Below are positions 11,442-21,658 of a stretch of DNA of 64,000 bases, in pieces; positions within the stretch are counted from its first letter, which is position 1, and the number at the start of each line of letters is the position of its first letter. Origin of the DNA: Epichloe hybrida (Eukaryota; Ascomycota; Sordariomycetes; Hypocreales; Clavicipitaceae); NCBI GenBank assembly GCA_019022495.1, contig JAFEKR010000009.1:868001-932000 (forward strand), given 5' to 3'. The position numbers and the translations under genes were made by a program. Under the pieces are notes generated by a model that was not told the DNA's origin, made no database searches, and saw only the letters and a list, made by a program, of their open reading frames with translations.

Positions 11442-12325
11442 GAAATGCGGAAGGCATTTTGGTGGAGAAAGCTGTTGATAATGGAGAGCATCTGAAAAGA
11501 TTTTACCAAAATGAGGAACTTGGTATTTGGGCGTAGGCACACAAACTCCGCGCAGGCTATGGCATTTGGGAAGAAAGAAACAATCAAACTGTTTGTGGCT
11601 CTCGTTTTTTTACAATTTCTTTTTTCTTTCTTTTTTTTGGGGGGGGAGGGGGGTCGTACGTGTCACGCATGAGACGGAATTAGGGCTCGACGAATGGAAC
11701 GAATGTCATCCGTAGGATTGGGACGATTCGCATGATGAAAGAATCATGAGGGGGGAGAGAGGTGTTATAAGCTGTAGCCTGTCCTCTCGCCTTGTTCTTA
11801 GGTACAAGGTTGCTATGAAGAGGGATCTGGGATGAGGTTGGAAGAATTTAAAATTATTATTCATGGACATGGTTGGCCAGTTGACTTCTGCGGGACTCGG
11901 CGAGCCATAGTAATCGAGGATGTGACTTCTCGAGTTGGTGACGGGAGACGACGGGCAAGGCGGACGCAGGGGCCAAGTCGTGGATGCCCCGTGGGCCGTG
12001 CACGGCCCGTGGGTAAGGAACGTAAAAATAAGAGACCAGACATGACATGCCGAGGCACCCACCAGACATGGCACCAGGCCAATCAATTTCGTTGTCTGAT
12101 GATGAGCAAGAAGAAACATGCCTGGCCATGTCTCCGATACGGCCGACTGAAAGTTGACCCGAAAGGAAAAGCACTCTAAGAGTTGGCCATTCTCCCCAGT
12201 ATCACATCTGTTTCTTGATTGCCTTGTCGTTTCTTCTACTTCAAGCGCTTCGTGAACAATCAGATCAGAGCTCCTCCCGGAAGAATAAAAGCACCGGCAG
12301 CATCAGAGAACGTTTCACGTCCACG

Positions 12326-12358
<33 letters not shown>

Positions 12359-12424
12359 CGACGCCAACATCGATCCCGGGTCCTACACACAGCCCTTTTA
12401 CAAACCAAAACAAAAAGAGACATT
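11442..12424. other. Intergenic region between NIP1 and the PEX11-like gene
   Basis: No convincing gene is seen. The stretch contains a pyrimidine run followed by a G-rich run at about 11606-11652, and a homopolymeric A tract just before the next gene (listed separately). Short frames on both strands have no family resemblance. Confidence 0.5.
12326..12355. repeat. A30 homopolymer
   Basis: A run of 30 adenines lies 69 bases upstream of the PEX11-like start codon, presumably within its leader or core promoter. Similar long A or T runs occur beside several other genes in the window. Confidence 0.9.
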
Positions 12425-13390
12425 ATGAGTGCTGCCGAAAAGTCCCCCTCGGCCGAGGCCGACACGAGTGTCGATTCCGCGCTGCCGCCCTCGTTACCAC
12501 GGCCCTCGAACAAGAACACGAACAAGAACAAGAAAGCGGCCGTTCTGGCCGTCCTCGCGAAAGGTCCTTCCCGCATCGATGCCTTCCTCGCGCACCTCGC
12601 CAAATGCATGCAGACGCGTACGGGCGCCGAGACGGTCCTCCTCTTCGTCTGCTACGCCACCCGGCTGGCCGGCTCGATTCTCGAGGGCGTCGGGGGCGCC
12701 GCCATTAGACAATCTGCCCGTCGGCTGGTTGCTCTGGCGTACAAGCTCCCGCCCGCGACGACGGTTGTCATGGCCTCGACGACACCGCAGCCTTCACTGG
12801 CGGCCGTGGCCCTCCAGATGGGAGGACGCTTCAAGGCGCTGTCGGCCGTCATCAGCGAAACCCGAACAGTGGCGCGCCTCTGGGGTCTGCTCGGGCTGTA
12901 CTTTGCGGCCAAGAGGCTGGTCCTCAAGTCCGTGGCGGCCAAGGCCGAGCAGGAGCAGCAGCAGGAGGAGGACTCGGCCGAATCCACGTTTGACACGCTC
13001 GTCGCCTACGCGCAAATCACGTCGCTCATCGTCTTCCAGGCTTCCGAGAACGCGGCTTTCCTGTCGAGCAAAAAGGTGCTGCCGCTCGCACCCGCCACTC
13101 AGAGCCGGCTGGGATTGCTGAGCGTGCGCGCATGGGGTCTGTACGTCGCCATGGAGGGCGCTCGCTTGCTGGTCGAGCGAAGCCGCAAGCAGAGCAGCGG
13201 GTTGGCGGCCAAGGATGCCGAGTGGGCGGAGAACTGGAACAAGAGCTTCTATCGAAACCTGTCGTGGGCGCCGTTGACGGTTCACTGGGGCTCTACAACT
13301 GGCGGCTTCTTGCCAGATATTGCCATCTCGCTGCTGGGTTTCTACCCGGCCGTGGGTGCCATGACGGATTTGTGGAAGGGCACGGCGTAA
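12425..13390 (+). CDS. Peroxisomal biogenesis factor 11 family protein (PEX11-like)
   Basis: The uninterrupted frame encodes 321 residues from the ATG at 12425, beginning MSAAEKSPSAEADTSVDSAL. The open frame reaches further upstream but through the A30 tract, so 12425 is the sensible start. After a polar, lysine-rich N terminus comes a PEX11-like body: IDAFLAHLAKCMQTRTGAET, a segment around LLFVCYATRLAGSI, then AKRLVLKSV and a C-terminal membrane-associated part ending DIAISLLGFYPAVGAMTDLW. PEX11 proteins bend and divide the peroxisome membrane. The layout fits the PEX11C-type proteins of filamentous fungi, but residue similarity in this family is weak, so the call is moderately sure. The gene sits upstream of the hemerythrin-like gene, with the two ends converging. 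Confidence 0.7.
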   Translation: MSAAEKSPSAEADTSVDSALPPSLPRPSNKNTNKNKKAAVLAVLAKGPSRIDAFLAHLAKCMQTRTGAETVLLFVCYATRLAGSILEGVGGAAIRQSARRLVALAYKLPPATTVVMASTTPQPSLAAVALQMGGRFKALSAVISETRTVARLWGLLGLYFAAKRLVLKSVAAKAEQEQQQEEDSAESTFDTLVAYAQITSLIVFQASENAAFLSSKKVLPLAPATQSRLGLLSVRAWGLYVAMEGARLLVERSRKQSSGLAAKDAEWAENWNKSFYRNLSWAPLTVHWGSTTGGFLPDIAISLLGFYPAVGAMTDLWKGTA

Positions 13391-13684
13391 AGCAGGGTTG
13401 TCGTGATGCGTGACTTCGTCCCGAGTTATCTGCTTTGTCAGATCTAGGGTGTGTGTACGAACTGTGATTTTTCTTTTCTTTTCTTTTACTGAACCATCTT
13501 TTTCTGGCACATGGCACAGAGTCGCGCGTTGAAAAGAGAAAGAGACCCCATTGATTCATATAAAATTGAAACCCTTGCATGAACGCTCATCCCAAAACAC
13601 CGTAACCTGTCCCATCCCAGATAACCACGGAGCACAGCACAAAGAAGAAAATGAAACAAGAACGAGGCTGCCACCCAAACAATC

Positions 13685-14316
13685 TCACATGGGCATCCTC
13701 ATCATCTCCTCCCTGCTCCAAACCCTTCTCATCCTCTCGGCCCCCAACATGCGCACCTCCTCATCCAAGTGCTCCCACAGCACGGCGCCCCACGAATCCA
13801 TCTTCTCCTTCAGCGTGGCCATTTCAAGATGCTCGTCCCCACGATGACACCTCCTCACGTAGTCCTCAAACGCCTCCAGGCCCTTGTGGATCTGGCCATG
13901 CTGCTTCACGAGGGCCCCCTTCTTGGGGTGGAACTCGGGCATGCGCGTCGCGAGCAGCGGGAAGATGTGCGCTTCCTCAATCGAGTGGTGCGCGTTGAGG
14001 TGCTCGGCGAAAGAGATGCCTTGGGAGAGGAACTGCTTTAGGGAGAGGTTCTGCGGGCGGCGGGAGGTGGTGGCTGCGGTGTGGAGGAGGGTCCAGGATT
14101 GGCGGAAGTAGTTGTGCTTTTTTTTTTTTTTTTGAAGGGAGATAAACTAGTCAGCTGGGGGGTGTTGGGATTGCGACGAGAGGGGAGGGGCAAACGAACG
14201 AATTGTTCCATGCGGTCTGCCATGCGGTTGTAGATTTTAAAGTCGTGGTCTGATAGAGGCTGGTCTGGGGTGGGGTTGCCATTGCCATTCGGTCGGTCGG
14301 TCGTGTTGGTTGCCAT
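13685..14316 (-). CDS. Hemerythrin-like HHE domain protein
   Basis: Two exons, 14316-14200 and 14116-13685, join as RMADRMEQF/HNYFRQSW to give 182 residues. Histidines and acidic residues expected of a di-iron hemerythrin fold are present: H24, H40, the cluster EHLNAHHSIEEAHIFP (about 77-92), HGQIHKG (112-118) and WEHLDEE. No signal peptide or membrane segment is seen, so it is probably cytosolic. Fungal members of this family are poorly characterised; roles in iron or oxygen sensing or redox handling are inferred from the fold. The 83-base intron has an A-rich 3' end (A run up to the AG), which is unusual because most fungal introns end in pyrimidines; this boundary was chosen because it restores the conserved HNYFRQSW segment. 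Confidence 0.82.
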
Positions 14317-14922
14317 TGTGGCGGAGGTTTGGGATGCCGATGAGTTGGTTGATGAAAAGAGATGTAAGTCGTCGGGAGGCAGTTGCGTTTGGGGGGCGGA
14401 AATATATCGAGACGGTCAGACGCATTGGTCGTGTTGTAGAAAAGACGATGAAAACGGGATAGTTTTTTTTTCTTTTTCTTCTTCTTTTCTTTTTCTTTTT
14501 TGCTACCATCACCGCATTGGAGGAGAATACTTTTGGAATATTGAAATATCAGTTCGTGCTGAAAGAAGAGAGTGCAGATGCAGATACGCCCCACGATGCT
14601 GACCAACGGAGTGATTAGGCAGGCGGTTAGTGGCGGTTAGTGGAATTTGGTTCTTGGATTCTCTCGGTGTGGACCCCCCCCCGCCCCACCATCTCACCAC
14701 CCCGCCAATTTGGAAGAAGTTTTCCCGTTGTCGCCGCGATTTCTTGTCTCGGCTCGAATGAATAACTGTCCAACGAATACAAAACTACGCGCGCTGCGAC
14801 GAGGAGGAGACGGCACGAAGCACGAAATGTCTGGTTCATCTGACCCTGGGTTTTAAGTGAAACATGTGGTAGTTGCTACACCGCTCCTTGTCATTGCGGC
14901 ACGGACTGGGAGGGAAACTGGC
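14317..14922. other. Intergenic region upstream of the HHE gene
   Basis: No gene is recognised. A long pyrimidine stretch at about 14460-14502 is the main compositional feature. The region should hold the HHE gene promoter and the 3' end of the NACHT_N gene. Confidence 0.5.
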
Positions 14923-16095
14923 TCAACTCCCCTCGACGCTCGACGAGGGAATATCCATGTCCCGGTACTGCATCAAAAGCGTGTTCCTGACCTTTGCCGT
15001 GCAGTTCTGCTCGACTATTTCAATGACCTGCTCCTCGAGCTTGATGATGCTGTCCACCAGCTGGTCCATCGTGTTCCATCTAACTACATTCCTCGCGCCT
15101 GCGTTCCACGCGCTCGCTGTTGCGCACACGCAGTTCATCTCGAATTCTAGAACTCTTCCGTTGAGCTTCACGAGCATGTCTCTTGTAGCACTTTGGTTTT
15201 GGCGGAACTTGTCATGGTCCTCCCAGGAGCCGGGAACCTGGAGCTGTGCAGCCTGCGTGTACCACCGTATGCGGCCGACCACGTGAACGAGGCCGTTCCG
15301 GAAACTTTGCCGCCGGACTATCGCGTCGAGAAGAAGCTGGGAGAGAAAAAGAGAGTCGCAGACCATGTCAGCATGACGCGAGTCCGTCCGTCCTTGATCC
15401 TTGTTTCGCTCGCGTCTATTTACTCGCGTCTAGGGAAAAAAAAAAAAAAAAGGCCTTGGGGCACTCACCGGAGTCAGCGTGCAGAAGCCTGTCCATGCAA
15501 TAAACGCCGCGTTGTACTCGGACGCAACGAGTTCGGTCTGGTCTCTCGCCGAATCAAGAACTTTCTTGGCCAGGTCATCCGCCTGGCTTGTGCTGGAGGC
15601 TCGACGCTTCTCGAGCCCCGCTGCCGTGATCTCTTGCAAGAGGCCTTGGCGTTCGTCTGCTGGTTTGCCGCGGAATGAAGAATGCAGGCCTCCCATTTTC
15701 ATGTGGTGTGGCAACTCTTGTGATATGATGTTTTCGTACGCAACGACCAGCCCTGAGTAGCTGGGGTCGTCTTGAAGAGCATCGTATGCTGCATTCCACA
15801 AGTCTAGACAGGACTGGGCGTCCTTGGCTTGGGAGCCATTTCTGCCCCTTCGGTTCCTTGTGGAGGAGGACGAGGATGTGCTCTGGGAATCTGGTGACTG
15901 AGATGCTCGGGGTGTGCCGATTGGAAACGAAGACGTCCGCAGTGATGATGATGATGACGACGATGACGATGCAATGTTGTCGTGTCGGGGGGGAGTCGTC
16001 GGAGCACCGACACTGTTGCCCCGGAGTCGCCCTACGAACTTTCTGATGGTGCGGGTGCCGGTGGTGTGATTGTTATTGTCCTCTGCTTCCATCAT
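14923..16095 (-). CDS. Stand-alone NACHT_N domain protein (NLR-type N-terminal domain without NTPase)
   Basis: Two exons, 16095-15469 and 15336-14923, join in frame to 346 residues. After a Ser-rich variable segment (about 1-75) the protein follows the N-terminal domain of fungal NWD/NACHT NLR-like proteins: LWNAAYDALQDDP, VVAYENIISQELP, AGLEKRRAS, AAFIAWTGFCTLTPLLLDA across the junction, GLVHVVGRIRWY, and VLEFEMNCVC. It then ends, with no NACHT P-loop and no WD, ankyrin or TPR repeats. No NACHT-like frame follows downstream on this strand, so it is either a naturally single-domain protein or the remnant of a larger gene. In fungi such receptors are linked to non-self recognition and programmed cell death; a function for the lone domain is inference. 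Intron 1 (15468-15337) begins GTGAGT and ends CCCAG. Confidence 0.72.
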
Positions 16096-16812
16096 GATGC
16101 TTAGGTTTGGACCTGAGTCTGCAAACTTGCACTCCGGGTTTTCTAGTTGGATAAAATAATATATAATGCGTCTGCTGGGTTGGCAAACTGTATATCTTTG
16201 TCTGGCAATTCATTCTTTGCTATTCAACCGGCCCCCCTTTTCCCCCCAAAAACGGCTTGGATATCGCCTCCCAGCTCCATCCATCATGACGAAGTTCTCA
16301 TGTCAGCCATCGCCGACCCCAGCGAAACCAAGCACAACCACTTCAGGCGCCACATGGCCAGCATTCCCAACCTGCTTCAGCACCAACAGTCTCGGGGCTG
16401 GTTGCTCTCCGGGCTTTGGAAAGGTTGGTCCCGTGACCCTCAGACAGGTGTCTTGGGCGATGGGGGGGCGCTGGATTGATATTCCGCGCCATCAGCTTCT
16501 CGTGTTGTCTCGTCCACCAGAACACGTGTCTGGCGCAGGCATGCTGTCGTCGATGTTGTCTCAGCCAGGAAAAGTCTCTCCTCCATGCCGTCATGCCATG
16601 GCGAAACCAACGTAAACGGTGGAGAGCTCTACGGAGTACTCAAACTGGGGCTGGGCTCCGGGGAACCACCTGGGATCATCATCCATCGTCTTGGCGACAA
16701 CTTGGAACCTAATAAACGGGTCATCGTGCGATTGCTGCGGGCTCGCTTCGCTTCCCTCGAGGTGCTACAACCAGCATCGGCGTCAAATCTCAAATGACAA
16801 CCAATTGAGGGA

Positions 16813-16840
16813 GGCTCACGGCTCACGGCTCACGGCTCAC
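16813..16840. repeat. Tandem repeat GGCTCAC x4
   Basis: Four perfect copies of the 7-base unit GGCTCAC lie in non-coding sequence. Confidence 0.9.
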
Positions 16841-17504
16841 GGGCGGGTCAAACACGGCGTGTATCAGCAGGCCTGGTGCGTTAAATAATAAACACCATTC
16901 TACATCTACATAACGAATGGAATGTGGATTACGTTATTTGCCAACCATCGGCCACTAGCGAACTCCCTTGCCTGGCTAGTTCTGGAGAGTCTCCTCTGCC
17001 GAGGAATTTGTTGCAGCCTGGAGCCTGGGAGCCTGGGAGCCTGGAGCTTGTGGCTCGTAGCTTGTTGCATGGAGATTCTCCCTCCCTCTTGCTCTTGAAT
17101 CCTTCTGCATCAACGTTGATCTTTGCCATCTTACAAGAGCTGTTTTTGCGCTCACGACTTTCCAACAGAAGCTCTCATTGTTCTGTGGTTGCCAACTGCA
17201 ACCCCTGAAGCCAGGAATCCCGCGTGGTCACATCGTTGCGTTGAACAGCCAACCAAGTTGCAGGAAACCACCCATCTATCCGCAAGTTGAGTGCGAACAA
17301 AATAAGCAGGAACGACCCGTGCTTGACGAAACCGCCAAATTCGCCAATCTTCTCTCCCGCTGTCCGTACTGTCCTCAAGGTGGACCGTGCTTTGCATGTG
17401 ATAAACCAGGCTGGACAGAACAAATATCCTGCGTCGATCTCCTATATCTTATATCTTGTTCCTGTAATTACTCCTGTCGAGTCGTCCGTCCGACCCGAGA
17501 ATCC

Positions 17505-17552
17505 AAAAAAAAAAAAGAAGAAAAAAAAAGAAAAAAAAAGAAAAAAAAAAAA
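17505..17552. repeat. Purine tract (A runs broken by single G)
   Basis: 48 bases of almost pure A interrupted by G lie about 190 bases upstream of the secreted Hce2-like gene. The tract may be a nucleosome-poor promoter element. Confidence 0.85.
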
Positions 17553-17745
17553 CATCAGGATCTTGTTCATTTCTCGTCAGCTCTATTCCAGCGATCCCGT
17601 ACCCGTGCATCAACAACTCAGATCGTCCCGTCCATCGCGCGGTAGCACGAAGCTCCTAGACTACGTCGCACACACAAAAACACAAGCCCGTTTACGACTC
17701 CTAATATAGTTGATTATATCATCCTCATACAGCCGGCTCGACAAG

Positions 17746-18231
17746 ATGATCTCCGGACTCTTCTGTGCCGTGGTGGCTGTGCTTGGGTTCGCGAACCTGG
17801 GCCGGGCGTTGCCGGCGGTCTCCATCATGGCGAACTCGACCGGCATCTCATGGCACCCATCTGGCGACACGGTGTCTACATGTGACGCTCCGACTTTTAA
17901 GAGGTCGCCGAGCGTCGATGCCGCGGATTGGCGGGAGTGTGTCAGTCTCTACAGCTCTTGGACTTCGCAGAATGGAACCTTTGACCTCAGGAATGTAGAT
18001 GCCACTGGATTTACTCCCGTTCTGCAAACAAAGGACTGCACCCTCGGAGTCCAGCCTCGTGATCCGTCCAAGGGCCCTTTCACTATTGGCGACAAGGACC
18101 TAAAGACGCTTCTCGGCACCAGTCTTCGGGATTACTCAGCAGGAACCTTGCTGGGGGTCAAGGGCGTCGTCAAATGCGCCGCCGCAGAGGGGAGCAAAGC
18201 TGATGTGAATTGGCGAATTTCGAAGTCATAG
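17746..18231 (+). CDS. Small secreted protein with Hce2 (Ecp2 effector-like) domain
   Basis: From the ATG at 17746 the protein has 161 residues. It has a hydrophobic signal peptide (about 1-21, MISGLFCAVVAVLGFANLGRA) and a mature part with exactly four cysteines (C46, C65, C98, C144). The spacing and the segments WRECVSLYSSW, TKDCTLGV and VKGVVKC match the Hce2 domain, named for homologues of the Cladosporium fulvum effector Ecp2. An in-frame ATG at 17710 would put a polar extension in front of the signal peptide and is less likely. Hce2 proteins are secreted, and some act in interactions with plants, other fungi or insects. The role here is unknown. No intron is needed and the gene stands alone between long intergenic stretches. 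Confidence 0.78.
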   Translation: MISGLFCAVVAVLGFANLGRALPAVSIMANSTGISWHPSGDTVSTCDAPTFKRSPSVDAADWRECVSLYSSWTSQNGTFDLRNVDATGFTPVLQTKDCTLGVQPRDPSKGPFTIGDKDLKTLLGTSLRDYSAGTLLGVKGVVKCAAAEGSKADVNWRISKS

Positions 18232-19626
18232 GGTGGCAAAAGATTATTGACGCCATGCAAGCACGCTTTGCCGGTCAGACGACATGTGAAGAGATATTCT
18301 GGTTGAAATTGCGAATGACAAATTGGCGTGGCACTTGCCCTTGCGCGGCTTTGGGCTAGATGCGATGGCAGATGCTTTGCTCGTGGCTCAGAGATGCTGA
18401 CGGGAAATATAACTCGAGAAGAAGAAGACACGCTGTTGGAATCTGTCTTGTTTTGTTGGGGGCAGCATGTTGCATTACTACTACAAGCTGTTATCGATTG
18501 GCCATATTATATCGTCATTTCGCATGAAGGGAAGAAGTGATCGATACAACTTGCCTTGGATGTCATGGAACCGTCCCAACTTGACAGCATCGACATGATA
18601 GCTCTTTCATCATTTCTCTCTCGCATCCAGCCGCTCCTCGTGCACCATTCAGGTTTTCTCTCGTCATGGGCAAAGTCGGTTATTAGTCGGGGTACACGAC
18701 TTCTCTCCTGCTTTGCTATCTGTGCTTGCAGCTGGGCAGGCTGCTCGAATGCAACCTTGTTCCATCTCTTACTGAAGTTGTTTCGTATTTGGGATACTGT
18801 CTGGCAGGCAGGCAGGGTATGGTGAGGGGATTTTCTTTCTTTCTTTTTTTTCAATGCGAAAGTATTCTGCGTGTGTGATTTGCTTAAACCAAATGTTTTG
18901 GGGGGGGGGGGGTGAAAGCGCAATAATTCACCCAGCGCAGTGGGTGGTGCTCCATCTGAAATTGCTGAAATGGACCGATTCCCCCCCTAAAAAAGAACAA
19001 AGTTTAATTTCCGCAGGATCCGATTGCGATGGCCCCGTGGGAGTCATAAGTGGCGCCGCCGAATCACTTACGGCAGAATTTGTAAGCCCCGACAACAACA
19101 AAATGCCTGCCTGCCTGCCTGCCTGCCTGGTGTGTGTGTGGTTTTAAAGTTAATTCGCGTCGACAAGCGTCGGCGCATTTACGGGCTCCCGGCAGGCACC
19201 ACCGGCACGGCAGGCATCGTTAGCTGGGTCCGTCCCTTCCTGGGAAAGATTATTATGCGTCTGGCACATTGAAGTAATGAGGTCAGCCATGGGGCGGTGC
19301 GGTTCTCTCCTTTGCCCTCGTGGCTGCGGACCATTTGATACGTAATAGTACGCGCGCGAAATTATTTTGCAAATCTATGTAATAGGGGCGACCGCAGTTA
19401 ACCTCAAATCCGTTCGAGTTTTACTCACAACATAAATTGACGTGGTTCCCATCCAGGGGTTGTAGTACTCCGTAATGTGTACGGATTAGATCTGTAAAAT
19501 GTATTGTCAAGAAAAGTGGAGCCGCAAGGAGCCCCCAGTCCGGCATCGCAAGACTCTAATAAATTTGCTCATTTGGCTTTCATCATAACATCTCATCTCA
19601 TTCGATTCACCCAGACAAACGCAAAG
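18232..19626. other. Intergenic region upstream of ADE2
   Basis: About 1.4 kb without a recognised gene. It holds a (GCCT)n microsatellite at 19105-19129, a G run at about 18900-18912, and a TACTCCGTAA motif at 19466. The ADE2 promoter should lie in its last few hundred bases. Confidence 0.5.
19105..19129. repeat. (GCCT)6 microsatellite
   Basis: Six perfect GCCT units followed by a short (TG)n run, non-coding. Confidence 0.9.
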
Positions 19627-21623
19627 ATGAGCTCCAAGCCCACCGTCGTCGGCCTCCTTGGAGGCGGGCAATTAGGCCGGATGCTCTGCGAGGCCGGAGC
19701 GCCTCTCAATACGCAGATAGCCGTACTCGACGAAGAAAAATGCCCAGCCAAGCAGATCAACAGCAACGAATGCCATGTCACGGGCTCTTTCAAAGATGCT
19801 GCCAAGATCAAGGAACTCGCCTCCAACTGCGACGTCCTCACTGTTGAGATTGAGCACATTGAAACGGAGGTTCTGGAAGAAATCGACACCCATGGAGTGC
19901 AGGTTCGCAATGCAGATGGCACCACGTCCCGAAAGAAGGTCGCCATTCATCCATCATGGAAGACTCTCCGCCTCGTTCAGAACAAGTACGAACAGAAAGA
20001 GTACTTGAAGAAACAGGGCATTCCCATTGCCGAGCAAATGGCAATCGAGTCGGGAGACGCCATGCTCGCCTCAATGCAGGAGGCCTCCAAGAAGTTCGGC
20101 TTTCCCTGGATGCTGAAAGCCCGGAAGGATTCCTACGATGGCCGCGGCAACTTCAAGGTTTCGTGCGAGGCGGATTCAAAGCAGGCGTGCGAAGAATTCC
20201 GCAACTTGTCGTGCTATGCCGAGAAGTGGGTTCCCTTTGAGCTAGAGCTTGCTGCCATGGTCATTCGGACGGAAGACGACGCTGGAAAGACGAAGCGCGT
20301 CATTCCTTATCCTGTCGTTGAGACGGTGCACGAAGAAAACATCTGCTCCAAGGTGTTCATGCCTCCCCGCAACGTTCCCGAGGACGTACGCAGGAAGGCG
20401 CAGAAGGTGGCTACCTCGGTGGTCGAAAAGCTCTGGGGTAGAGGTGTCTTTGCAGTCGAGCTGTTCTTGACAAAGGAGGGTGACATCGTATTCAACGAGT
20501 GTGCGCCAAGACCGCACAACAGTGGGCATGCGTCCATCGAGTCCATCCCTTACATGTAGGTTTGAAGTTACCCCGAGTGCTTGCTTCCGATTGCTGCTAA
20601 CTGGTCCAAGGTCTCAATTTAAAGCACAACTCGCAGCCATCTTGGATGAGCCTCTGCCAGAGCTCCTGGAACCCCATGTCTCGTCCAGCATCATGATCAA
20701 CATCCTAGGCGGTGCCAAACCGGACTCCCACCTGGCCCTCGTGGAAAAGGCCAAGTCCATGTATGGCGAAAAGACAGCAGTCTATGTCCATCTCTACGGC
20801 AAGGAACCCAAGCCCAGTCGCAAGATTGGCCACATCACCGTCACAGGATTTGGATCCATCGACGAGCTGGAAAGATTTGCTCAGCCGCTGCTGGAATTGA
20901 CGGACAGTGTTCGTCAAGAGCGTCTCCGGGCCTCAAGTAAGCCTTTGCGTCCGGAGGCTGCCCCTGCTACGGCTGCGGCAAAGGTCAAACGGCCACAAGG
21001 CACGCCGCTGGTCTTGGTCACAATGGGCTCCGATTCGGACCTGCCGGTCCTCAAGGCTGGCATCGACATTCTGAATCAGTTCGGCGTGCCATGGGAAGTG
21101 GACATAACCTCTGCGCACAGAACGCCAGACAAGATGGCACAAAGGGCCAAAGAAGCCGCAGATCGTGGTCTCAAAGTCATCATTGCTGCCGCTGGAGGCG
21201 CCGCTCACCTGCCGGGCATGTTGGCTGCCTACACCCCTTTGCCAGTCATCGGCGTGCCTGTCAAGGCAACACACCTGGATGGCTATGACTCTTTATTGAG
21301 CATTGTCCAAATGCCTGTAGGTAAAATCTGGGGGATTTTCACTGTTCCCATTCTACCCTCCCAACCATTACCCCCACGAGCGTGCATTGGCGATTGCTTT
21401 GACTAACTCCATTTAGCGAGGTGTGCCCACGGCCACAGTGGCGATCAACAACTCGACCAACGCTGCGTTGCTGGCCATCCGATTCCTTGGCGCATTCATG
21501 CCTGAACTGCTGCAAAAAATGAAGGATTACCAGCTGGAAATGGAGCAGCAGGTCCAGGATAAAGCGAATACTTTGCGGGAGATTGATGTGGAGGCGTATT
21601 TGGAAAAGATGGGCAAGAAATGA
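19627..21623 (+). CDS. ADE2: Phosphoribosylaminoimidazole carboxylase, PurK-PurE fusion (Ade2)
   Basis: This is the bifunctional AIR carboxylase of de novo purine synthesis; its loss gives red or pink colonies in yeasts. Three exons, 19627-20555, 20611-21316 and 21417-21623, join in frame to 613 residues. The N-terminal ATP-grasp (PurK) half starts [19 protein letters not shown] and includes [18 protein letters not shown] and [13 protein letters not shown]. The C-terminal PurE half starts near residue 443 with [18 protein letters not shown] and contains the substrate-binding [10 protein letters not shown] and [20 protein letters not shown]. The ATG at 19627 sits directly before the conserved domain; an in-frame ATG at 19504 would add 41 unconserved residues. 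The first intron has a perfect GCTAAC branch point, the second GACTAAC. Confidence 0.96.
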
Positions 21624-21652
21624 TGATCCCAGTAAATAGTACATTATTTGTA

Positions 21653-21658
21653 AATAAA
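21653..21658 (+). terminator. ADE2: Possible poly(A) signal AATAAA of ADE2
   Basis: An AATAAA hexamer lies 30 bases after the ADE2 stop codon in an A/T-rich stretch, in a plausible position for 3' end processing. Fungal signals are degenerate, so this is only suggestive. Confidence 0.35.

Larger units (their letters stand above)
16096..17745. other. Intergenic region, no gene recognised
   Basis: About 1.65 kb. Open frames here (for example 16166-16615 on the plus strand) show no domain or fungal codon pattern I trust. It contains a 7-base tandem repeat at 16813-16840, one ACGGAGTACT motif at 16631, and a long A/G tract at 17505-17552 upstream of the Hce2-like gene. Confidence 0.5.

Noticed and set aside
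10677..11540. 287-codon minus-strand frame opposite eIF3c
   Set aside because: Antisense shadow of a well-supported gene.
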